Source: Phellopilus nigrolimitatus
Taxonomy: Eukaryota > Basidiomycota > Agaricomycetes > Hymenochaetales > Hymenochaetaceae
DNA: 14,827 nucleotides
Direction: 5' to 3'
Assembly: GCA_021029095.1 (NCBI GenBank)
Contig: JAJOHG010000539.1
Coordinates: 1 to 14,827, forward strand
The notes under the pieces are model-generated. The model was not told the origin of the DNA, ran no database searches, and saw only the letters and a program-made list of their open reading frames with translations. This document shows, piece by piece, positions 8,423 to 14,827 of this stretch. Position 1 is the first letter of the stretch. The number at the start of each line of letters is the position of its first letter. Both the position numbers and the translations under genes were made by a program.

Positions 8423-9636
8423 TCGAGGTCCAGGTTGTCAAATGCGGATTTGCGTTCTTCTTCGGAGAGGTTGGCCAGGATGGCGCGAATGCGGGCCGAA
8501 GGGGGTTCTTTAGCGGGTGTCGAGGATTCGGCATGCTGAGCAGGCGCTTCTGTGGCTGGGGTGCTGCGGATGCTGCGCCTCGGGGGGTCGCGATGGAACA
8601 TGATCTTGTAGTTGCTGCCAGCCCTCGTGGTTCGATTGTCGAAAGCGAATCGTCGATTGTTGGGGGTGTCGAATTTCTGACGACATTTGCGCGCCAAATG
8701 TCCCTTCTTTCCGCAATAGAAGCAGAGTCCATCTGTCTTGCGATGATCTCTCTCCTCCTTAGAGACTCGTCCAATTTCCATGGCGTTGGGATCGGTTTGC
8801 TTTCCAGAAGATGGTTCCCAGGCTGCGCCGCTGGAGCTACGTTGGAAGCCTTCAGGGTCGGTCTTCTTCGTCAGGTTGTTGCCAGGGCTGGTACCAAAGC
8901 CCCAGATCAACGCTTGTTGTGCGTGCTTGAGTTCGGCTTGGCGTCGTAGGTTCTGTTGGGCTTTGCTTGCTTCGGTGTACCATCCTTCAAGTGTAGTAGG
9001 CTCGCCTCGATTGTAGATCTTGTCTGCGATGCTGGATTTGAGACCTCGGCGGAAGTACTCGATGAGGGGTTCCTCTTGGGTGAACCCGGCTTGGAGGGCG
9101 AGACTCTTGAATGTAGCGATGAAGCCGTCGACATCGTCGTCCTGTTTGCAATTGGCGATTGCAAATGACGCATCCTGTTTGGCATTGACAGGGAGGAACT
9201 GGGCGTCAAAGGCTTTGGCAAAGTCTGCCCAGGTTCCATATTCTGCCGTGTCCGTGTATGTCTTGTACTTGTTGCTGGCGAAAGTGGCAGCTGAACCGGT
9301 CTTCATGAATGAAAGGACGAATGTGATCTTGTGCAGATCGGTTTTGTAGATGTCCTTGTTGCCTCGTAGATAGGCCTGGCAGGCATCCCAAAAGTATTGG
9401 GCATTGCTGCGCTTGCCATCAAAGTCGGGGGGCTTGGCGAATGCAATTTCTTTGGTGCTCATGGTGGGACTTGGCGTGATGGTTGGTACTGTGGTCTGTG
9501 GTGGAGTGTTTGGCCGAGTAGGAACGTGAGGCGGTGCAATGGAATTGTCGTCAAGCAATGTTTGAGATAACGATCGAGTGATTAAGTCAACAGGGTCGAT
9601 AGGCTGTGGTGGGGTTGGTATTTCAATATAGGGCAT
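8413..9636 (-). CDS. gag: Gag polyprotein of element B
   Basis: A 407-residue Gag, the capsid and nucleocapsid precursor of the retrotransposon particle. Residues 1-65 are Pro/Thr-rich. The retrotransposon Gag core runs from about 70 to 230 (FAKPPDFDGKRSNAQYFWD; FVLSFMKTGSAATFA). One CCHC knuckle follows with C305, C308, H313 and C318 (CFYCGKKGHLARKC), then a basic stretch and a Glu/Arg-rich tail. The frame is intact. The ATG at 9636 is the first in frame, but the frame is still open in the 12 bp between it and the hAT element. The hAT could therefore have removed a few upstream codons, and the true start may lie on the far side. The stop overlaps pol through the slippery heptamer. It is unrelated in sequence to the element A Gag beyond the shared fold and knuckle. 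Confidence 0.87.
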   Translation of the reverse strand: MPYIEIPTPPQPIDPVDLITRSLSQTLLDDNSIAPPHVPTRPNTPPQTTVPTITPSPTMSTKEIAFAKPPDFDGKRSNAQYFWDACQAYLRGNKDIYKTDLHKITFVLSFMKTGSAATFASNKYKTYTDTAEYGTWADFAKAFDAQFLPVNAKQDASFAIANCKQDDDVDGFIATFKSLALQAGFTQEEPLIEYFRRGLKSSIADKIYNRGEPTTLEGWYTEASKAQQNLRRQAELKHAQQALIWGFGTSPGNNLTKKTDPEGFQRSSSGAAWEPSSGKQTDPNAMEIGRVSKEERDHRKTDGLCFYCGKKGHLARKCRQKFDTPNNRRFAFDNRTTRAGSNYKIMFHRDPPRRSIRSTPATEAPAQHAESSTPAKEPPSARIRAILANLSEEERKSAFDNLDLEGF

Positions 9637-9648
9637 ACCACGAGTCTT

Positions 9649-9800
9649 TAGAACCCGTGGGTACCCATGACCCGACCTGGACTACAGATCCGCATTCACG
9701 GATCACCCGTACACGGGTGATCCGTGGGAAACATATTTTTGCGGGTCCGGGTTGAGATTTTGTGATTTTTCAATACCTGCGGGTAGTTCATGCGGGTATT
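9649..9800. repeat. hAT left terminal region with subterminal GGGT/ACCC repeats
   Basis: At least eight GGGT or ACCC motifs fall within 150 bp, including the palindrome GGGTACCC (9659-9666), GCGGGTCCGGGT (about 9741-9752) and GCGGGTA at about 9780 and 9793. hAT transposases are known to bind repeated short subterminal motifs near terminal inverted repeats. Without the right end the inverted repeat cannot be confirmed. Confidence 0.55.
9697..9726. repeat. Perfect 14-bp inverted repeat (2-nt spacer) near the hAT end
   Basis: The left arm CACGGATCACCCGT (9697-9710) and right arm ACGGGTGATCCGTG (9713-9726) are exact reverse complements separated by AC. The arms include the ACCC/GGGT motif of the terminal region, so the structure may present paired transposase sites. 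Confidence 0.85.
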
Positions 9801-9815
9801 TAGACCTTAGAGTAT

Positions 9816-9821
9816 TTTATT
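9816..9821 (-). terminator. Poly(A) signal AATAAA for the minus-strand accessory gene
   Basis: AATAAA on the minus strand begins 71 nt after the stop codon of the three-exon gene and lies about 170 bp inside the proposed element edge. Transcript 3' processing would thus occur within the transposon. Confidence 0.5.
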
Positions 9822-9891
9822 GTTCAAAACAACATACTGCACAGAGCGCAGATCCAAATTCATTTGACATTGAGACGAAGCTACAGGTACT

Positions 9892-10426
9892 CTAGTTTAT
9901 ATACAGTTCCTCGAGTAACTCTGGCATGTCATCGGAGTCGGAGTCATCACCGGAAATGCTATTGACAGTGTTCCCAGCCTCCTCACTTGCCTGCGCAATA
10001 GCGGCTGCCATTACGGAGGTAGATAGAACATATATAATAAACGTAGATCCCTAATATAATTGATTAATTTTATTAATAATTTATAGAAAAGAAAGAGAAA
10101 CATACCGGAGCCTTCCGCGACTTCGCGACGATTGGCGGACTTGAGGATCCGAAATGAAATTTAAGGAGATTGTCGATTCCGTGAACGACACAAGTATTGC
10201 TGAACTGTCCAGTGGGAGCGGGAAGAACTTGCGCAAGACGGCGGGGAAGATTGAGGTCACGAGTGACATCCGAGTTGGCGAAGTTGGTGTCAAAAAGGAT
10301 AGAATGGCAGTCGCGAAGCGTGTCGTCTCCAAGAAGATAGTACGTTAGTGTCGAGCAAGGTGCGAGGGTGCTTTCCAAGACGATAAGCTAGATGGTAGTC
10401 TATTCAGGACAAGAATGCACGAAATA

Positions 10427-10458
<32 letters not shown>

Positions 10459-10842
10459 AAAGAGACTCACCAAGCCGCTAAAAGACTCCAGCCCGACCTC
10501 CCCGACGTTCGCGAACACCTCTCGTGGACGAAGGCCGGGGTGGATGTGAGTTTGAGCCGTTAGCGCCGAATCCGTTGTATACCCCGCAGTTGCTGTGCTG
10601 ATGCTGTCCACGCTGATCGGAAGATGTGCAGAAGTGAAGCCGGCGATCGCGAAGGCCGCCCGAAGCACGCAAGAAGCGTCTTCGAGGGCCGATCGTGCTG
10701 CGTCGATGCTCACTGTGGCAGTGGCGAGCGTGCCGTGGGTTGAACGAAGAGCGAGTCGTGCTGAGAGGACAGCAGAGCGGGTCGCATGGAGCGTGTTGGT
10801 CGCGTCGAGCAAGGCTTCAAGGACCTCGGAGTACGTAGACAT
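9892..10842 (-). CDS. Unrecognised three-exon gene carried by the hAT element, 270 residues
   Basis: I assemble it as exon 1 10842-10471 (124 codons), exon 2 10387-10106 (94 codons) and exon 3 10050-9892 (52 codons plus TAG). Both introns (83 and 55 bp) have GT...AG ends and are phase 0, and all exons stay open, which is unlikely by chance. The product has an Ala/Ser/Thr-rich helical N-terminal half (MSTYSEVLEALLDATNTLHA), a middle part with RRLAQVLPAPTGQFSNTCVV, and an acidic tail (SISGDDSDSDDMPELLEEL). There is no signal peptide and no domain I recognise. ATG 10842 is chosen over an in-frame ATG at 10941 because of the protein-like start. A second acceptor (TAG before the used one in intron 1) gives an immediate stop. 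It diverges from the transposase and ends inside the element. It may be an accessory protein, a captured host gene, or a host gene if the hAT edge is misplaced. Confidence 0.5.
10427..10461. repeat. (AAAG)n microsatellite
   Basis: About eight uninterrupted AAAG units on the plus strand. On the minus strand it is a CTTT run inside intron 1 of the accessory gene, where it could serve as a long polypyrimidine tract. Confidence 0.9.
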
Positions 10843-10862
10843 GCCGCAAGAAAAGGACAGAT

Positions 10863-10885
10863 GTCGTCTACAAACTGTAGACGAC
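10863..10885. repeat. Perfect 10-bp inverted repeat upstream of the accessory gene
   Basis: Arms GTCGTCTACA (10863-10872) and TGTAGACGAC (10876-10885) flank the 3-nt spacer AAC. It sits 20 bp upstream of the minus-strand ATG at 10842, so it could be a dimeric protein-binding site or a 5' UTR hairpin. Confidence 0.8.
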
Positions 10886-11074
10886 GATTTCGAATCAGTC
10901 AGAGCATGCATGCAGGTAAGAATGACCTGTCCGATGTTCACGCACGATGACGGCTTGCCCTTGGCCCATGCTCACGTGGTATGGCCTTATTTGGCTCATA
11001 CGTGGCATGCCACACACTTTCGTGCCACGTCTGAGCCGCCTCGTCGTCTCTGTCTTCTCTCTTGTCGTTCCACT
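10886..11074. promoter_or_regulatory. Possible divergent promoter region
   Basis: This lies between the minus-strand accessory gene and the plus-strand leader of the transposase. It contains an E-box CACGTG (10973-10978), a perfect 12-bp palindrome GTGGCATGCCAC (11002-11013) and a second inverted pair CGTGGCA/TGCCACG (11001-11007 and 11023-11029). No clear TATA box. The promoter role is inferred from position. Confidence 0.3.
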
Positions 11075-11365
11075 ATGCAATCCCCCTGGCGACAACCTCC
11101 AGAGCCCCCGCCAAAACTCAGAAAAGCGGCATCTCCGCTCGTCGCTTGTGGCGCACTGCCAATGCAGTCGGATTTCTCGTATCTCAATGTTTCGGATCTG
11201 GTTTTACTGTAAGTCCCCTTCAATTACCCTTCTTTTCACGGATCACACTCACTCTTATTCCTTCCCCCGATCGCGCATCTCCTGTGCAGTCGGCGGTTCG
11301 CGCTTGTTCTCTGGAAGATCTTTCGTCGCTACTGCAAACATTTTGCTGACATATGCGACGATTGA
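11075..11365 (+). CDS. Possible small two-exon ORF, 69 residues, upstream of the transposase
   Basis: Exon 11075-11208, intron 11209-11289 (GTAAGT...TGCAG, 81 bp), exon 11290-11365 ending in TGA. The product starts MQSPWRQPPEPPPKLRK and ends with a basic amphipathic stretch (RRFALVLWKIFRRYCKHF). The splice sites are good, but there is no recognised domain and the coding signal is weak. The segment may instead be spliced 5' leader of the transposase, with this as an upstream ORF. A further GTAAGC donor follows at about 11421. Confidence 0.25.
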
Positions 11366-11995
11366 GGCATCTGGGCTCGGGGTCACAGGAGAATAGGTCG
11401 CGCTCGAGTTTACTCTCTGGTAAGCATCTTCGGTATGCGGGTAGCTGAGTCGCTGACTTTATATTCAATTACGGCTTGAATAGTGCACGTAGAGAGTGAG
11501 AGCTATGTCCACCGCAATCCTGTGCAATTGTCTATCTCAGTGGCTGTAAAGCGAGATCGAACGATTCATGTGCTTGCGTTCCATCCCGATACCATCCTCT
11601 CCGCTTGGCATTATGTTCGAGAACACCAGTCCAATGTTTCAGTGCAGCTCGAGCTCGGAGCACCTCCCGAAGCCGAAGTTCGGCTTCATTTTTGCTTGCT
11701 TCGTTTTTGCTCGCTTCGCTTTTGTGGTCTTCGGTTTTGCACGCTTCGTCTCTCCACGCAGTGCGGCCCGAGCTCACCATGCTCTGTGTGCAGCCAAGGA
11801 TAATGAGCCGTCGCGTGCCTCAAGGGTCGCGATACGCGGGACCGGCGCACTGCACTGCGCCGCCGCCAGACACTCGATCGCGTTTCACATATTGCTCGGT
11901 AAGTTTTTCTTTCTTGCCCTTTTACTGCCGATATTAAATTAAATTATTCTAATATAAAGGAGCTCCGACTTTTCAGATTGTAATCAGCACGAGCA
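11366..11995 (+). other. Transposase upstream leader with a probable 5' UTR intron
   Basis: No supported protein gene. An intron 11899-11976 (GTAAGT...TTTTCAG, 78 bp) ends 19 nt before the transposase ATG, and an in-frame TAA between acceptor and ATG shows that this last piece is untranslated. A donor at about 11421 and an acceptor ending at about 11482 (TTGAATAG) suggest another leader intron. A perfect 9-bp inverted repeat (GAAGCCGAA/TTCGGCTTC, 11669-11677 and 11679-11687) and 15-bp tandem repeats lie in the middle. Confidence 0.4.
11689..11748. repeat. 15-bp imperfect tandem repeat, four copies
   Basis: Units at 11689, 11704, 11719 and 11734 share a T4-5 run and end in TTCG (consensus TTTTTGCTCGCTTCG). 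The 15-bp period keeps any reading frame and gives a KNEAS-like repeat on the minus strand, but no convincing gene is attached. Confidence 0.8.
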
Positions 11996-14827
11996 ATGGC
12001 GAAACACAACCGCCCTATTGAGATCAGCGACGACGAGCAGCCTGCGAGCATCCGCAGTTCTCCAGGCCCAGATGACTCAGTTGCAGAGAAACGGCTGGCC
12101 CTCTTTAACAAGCGGTTTGAAACCGCAACGCGAACGAACGAGGAAGTCCTTTGTAAGTTATTTATTCTGTATTTATTCTACGTTATTGATCTTTCAAACT
12201 ACTACTAGTAATTCAAATGAAGCTATGGAAATCGCGGTGCTACAACCACTACGACATGCCACCGGACATAGTCGACAAAAAAAACGGTCGCGTGCAATAT
12301 AGTTATCAATGTAAAAAGTAAGTTTTGATTTTATCCTCGTAGAATATGTACTCATCTTCTCTTCTTCTTAGGCACCCGTCTGCGAAGCCAGTAATGAGGG
12401 ACGCGAAGATGTTTCGACTGCAAACCTCATACGTCACGTCAACAGTTGCGCGCCCGAGGAAGACGAGCAAACTGACCTTCTCAGGAGCTTCGCGAACGGC
12501 TCGACATACACTAAATCCCGACTTCGCTATCTTCTCGTTCTCTGGGTCATCCGTCATCATCGGCCATATGCGATAATACAAGATGCTGAGTTAATGTTGA
12601 TGTTCCGCATGTTTTGCGCGCGCGTCGAAGTTCCTTCTCCTATGACCCTGTCTCGCGACGTTCAGGAAATTTTCGAGATGGCCAAGACGAACATCATAAC
12701 TAAGCTGAAGGTACGTCTTATTCGCTTCATTTGGGGAATGGTCTTGCCCCAGCGAGCGCGGCCCTTGAACTCGGTGCGCTAGATGTATACACCAGTATCG
12801 ACGGCTAATTCTCTTTTCAGGAATATCCGGGGAAGTTTCACATCGGCATCGACGGGTGGACTTCCCCGAACGTTATCTCGTTTTTGGGTGTTGTCGTCCA
12901 CATGGTCGACAACAAAAAGATGTCATCATTTATACTTGACTTCGTGAAGTAAGTCCATGTATTATTCAAATACTCATAACTAATTCTTTCTTTTAGGCTT
13001 ACAAAGGCGCATACCGGGAATTATCTCGCCGACGAACTTGTCAAATGCCTGAAGGAGTATGGGATCAGTAAGAAGGTAAAGTAGTATACCGACAGAGATG
13101 TTCACGAAACTAACATTGTTTGCCTTTAGATTCTTGGTGTCGTTTGCGACAACGCTTCGAACAACGACACCCTCATATCGAAACTGGAGCTCATGCTGAA
13201 TGGTCAGAATGGTGCACACACGCGCATCCGCTGCTTCGCGCACATACTGAATCTTGTCGTCAAGGTAAGAATTAAAATTATATGCTTACGATATACTATT
13301 AACATTATATTAGGCTACATTATCTCTATTCACCTATGAACACAAGGCCGCGAAGACTGCTGATGCAGACAGGGCAGATGACATGGCGGAAACCGGTGAC
13401 GAAGATGATGACATGGATAGCGTTGACGGAGACGACGACGATGATGATAGTGGCGATGATGGTGATAACAATGAGACTAACTTGACTGTTGACGTCGCTC
13501 ACGAGGCTAGCGATAATAGTTTTTTAGAAGAACTGCAGAAGGAGATTGAGAAACATGAGAGGCTACGCTCCGATCAACTTCGTCTCGGCCGCGGCGCGAT
13601 AACAAAGGTGAGTAGTATCTGTCTCTATACTCTATTATCTGTAATAACTTGTTTCATAGCTCAAACGGCTTGCGAAACGTACCTGCCATTCTCCGAACCT
13701 CGTCAGTGACTTAAAAATGTGCTGTGCCGCGACAGAGACTGTCCCGGCAAAAAAAATGGTGCGCGCTGTTCCAACTCGATGGAACTCAGTCACGGAGGCT
13801 ATCGGGCGCGCGCTTTACCTGCGCTCGGCGCTCAATAAACTCGTCGACCTCAAGCATCATAACGGTGCACAGTCAGCTCGTCTCAAGCGGTATAAATTCA
13901 AATCGGAGGAATGGGAGATCCTTGCGCAGTTACACACTGTCCTTCAGGTGCGTACTAATGTACAATTATATTTATTACTATCTGCTGCTAATTTAAATTA
14001 TATTCAAAGCCTTTCTACGTACGACACAAAGAATATCGCAGTCGACAACTCCCCTTCTTCACGAGGTCATTCCTCTTATCGACGCGCTCTCAACAGTGCT
14101 CGATACCGCTATTTTGAACAAGATGCACCACCCTCTAGTCCGCGCTGCGGCCTCGCGAGGCCGTGAAGTCCTCAATAAATATTACGCTAAGTCTGATGAG
14201 TCAGTAATGTATCGTATGGCAATGAGTAAGTCGTTTGTCTCTATCTAGTTATTATATTATTATTTATTATACTTTTTCGCAGTGCTTCATCCACGCTACA
14301 AGACAGCCTACTTCGAGAATCAGAAATGGCCGTCTGAGTGGATTTCCGCGGCGAAGGGAGTGCTCTCCGAGCAATGGGAGGAAAACTACAAGCCTATCGT
14401 TATCGGAGACGATGAGCCCGCTGCAGACGACACTACTGACAAGGAGCCTGACTTTTTTTCGAACATCGATAATTGGGGTAAAAACGGAGACTCGCAGACT
14501 AAATTGAATGACTACCTTCACAGTCCTATCGTTGCATCGTGTAAAGATCCTATTGCGTACTGGGCACCAATTGCTAATGCAGGAGATGCATTCGCTTGCA
14601 TGGCATTAGACTTTCTTTCTGCTCCGGGTACGCTTCCTTTGTCTCTACTTTATTATTTATTAATTTATTATTTATTTATTTATTATAGCAACATCTGTGG
14701 ACGTTGAGCGTTCATTCTCGCAGGGCACATTGACGGTCTCCAAGTACAGGCATGCTCTTTCGGATGAATCGACTCGCGCACAGGTGGTCCTTGGTTCCTG
14801 GTCTCGGGTCTCAGGTGCAATAGTAGA
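11996..14827 (+). CDS. hAT-family transposase, 11 exons, 3' end beyond the window
   Basis: Exons: 11996-12152, 12209-12317, 12392-12710, 12821-12948, 12997-13075, 13130-13264, 13314-13607, 13660-13951, 14010-14225, 14283-14627, 14689-14827+. This gives about 737 residues without a stop. The enzyme cuts out and inserts the transposon by a cut-and-paste reaction in the nucleus. A BED-like zinc-finger region lies at about 60-108 (C63, C87, H104, C108). The RNase H fold has D206 (IDGWTSPN) and D271 (CDNASNND), then RCFAHILNLVVK (C299, H302). An acidic insert (338-363) is followed by TRWNS (W448) and the C-terminal hATC dimerisation region (SVDVERSFSQG, E698; SDESTRAQVVLGSW). Two splice choices matter. 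The acceptor at 12391 rather than 12371 keeps the frame between exons 2 and 3, and the donor at 13952 rather than 13948 does so between exons 8 and 9. Only a short C-terminal tail should be missing. The third acidic catalytic residue cannot be assigned with certainty. Confidence 0.85.

Larger units (their letters stand above)
2800..9648 (-). mobile_element. Element B: chromodomain Ty3/gypsy retrotransposon (chromovirus), inserted in A and split by an hAT element
   Basis: On the minus strand the order is gag, pol (PR-RT-RH-IN-chromodomain), an extra zinc-knuckle ORF, 3' UTR, polypurine tract and 3' LTR. That domain order with a C-terminal chromodomain defines Ty3/gypsy chromoviruses. The left edge is the end of the 3' LTR at 2800, flanked by ATCCC (2795-2799), the candidate 5-bp target duplication. 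The 5' LTR is not in the window: 12 bp upstream of the gag ATG the sequence switches to hAT terminal sequence. Gag is intact, pol has a single in-frame stop and the 3' ORF has two frameshifts, so this copy is recent but probably not autonomous. Confidence 0.85.
9649..14827 (+). mobile_element. hAT-family DNA transposon, left end to near the transposase C-terminus (right end outside window)
   Basis: The element carries a full set of hAT transposase motifs and begins with a GGGT/ACCC-rich end (TAGAACCCGTGGGTACCC from 9649), the style of terminal sequence seen in fungal hAT elements. The exact first base is inferred; if 9649 is right, the 8-bp target duplication is CGAGTCTT (9641-9648). The element interrupts element B next to its gag start. 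It also carries an unrecognised spliced gene on the minus strand. Neither gene shows a lesion in the assembled frames, so this may be a young, possibly autonomous copy. Confidence 0.75.

Noticed and set aside
5966..9349. Many plus-strand open frames opposite element B pol and gag
   Set aside because: Shadows of the minus-strand gag and pol, whose catalytic motifs are unambiguous.
9649..9860. 5' LTR of element B immediately right of gag
   Set aside because: The sequence right of 9648 shows no similarity to the LTR at 2800-3299 and instead has hAT-type GGGT/ACCC repeats.
10427..10461. CRISPR-like or functional repeat array at the AAAG tract
   Set aside because: It is a simple tetranucleotide microsatellite without spacers.
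11483..11942. Plus-strand frames around 11483-11942 as protein genes
   Set aside because: Composition is dominated by the 15-bp repeat, there is no domain, and the region fits better as spliced leader.
12318..12391. Apparent one-base frame break at the exon 2/3 junction of the transposase
   Set aside because: The acceptor ending at 12391 joins the exons in frame. The nearer TAG at 12371 fails, but a small indel there cannot be fully excluded because that acceptor would give a more usual spacing in the BED region.
14010..14225. Apparent frameshifts in transposase exon 9
   Set aside because: Using the donor at 13952 instead of 13948 restores a continuous frame with hAT-like sequence, so no lesion is needed.

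Overview
The window looks like transposon-dense DNA from a filamentous fungus, most likely a basidiomycete (Agaricomycetes). The reasons are chromodomain Ty3/gypsy retrotransposons with a Gag zinc knuckle, a heavily interrupted hAT transposase with 48-110 bp GT-AG introns, and no bacterial-type operon signals. Apart from possible flanking DNA in the first ~446 bases, I see no host gene. The taxonomic call is inference from element type and intron style.

Layout. (1) 1-446: gene-free flank with small repeats. (2) Element A, plus strand, from about 447: 5' LTR/leader with a TATA box and four TGACATCA-like boxes, intact gag (1404-2537), then only the first ~100 codons of pol, which stop abruptly at 2799. 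(3) Element B, minus strand, 2800-9648: 3' LTR (2800-3299, TGTTA...TAACA ends), polypurine tract, 3' UTR with a 100-bp-period repeat, an extra zinc-knuckle ORF downstream of pol with two opposite frameshifts (3702-4883), pol (4916-8421; protease, RT, RNase H, integrase, chromodomain) with one in-frame TGA, and intact gag (8413-9636). A GGGTTTT heptamer plus hairpin sits at the gag/pol overlap. (4) An hAT DNA transposon from about 9649 to beyond the window end: GGGT/ACCC-rich terminal region with a 14-bp-arm hairpin, a three-exon minus-strand gene of unknown function (9892-10842), a complex leader, and an 11-exon transposase gene (11996 to past 14827) with no lesion in the reading frame I assemble.

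The simplest history is three nested layers. A was in place first, B jumped into A's pol in the opposite orientation, and the hAT then jumped into B just upstream of, or at the start of, gag. This predicts that beyond the window come the hAT right end, an 8-bp repeat of CGAGTCTT, B's 5' LTR, a 5-bp repeat of ATCCC, and then the rest of A's pol. The most interesting items are the unrecognised spliced gene carried inside the hAT element, the extra zinc-knuckle ORF of element B, and B's compact frameshift signal.
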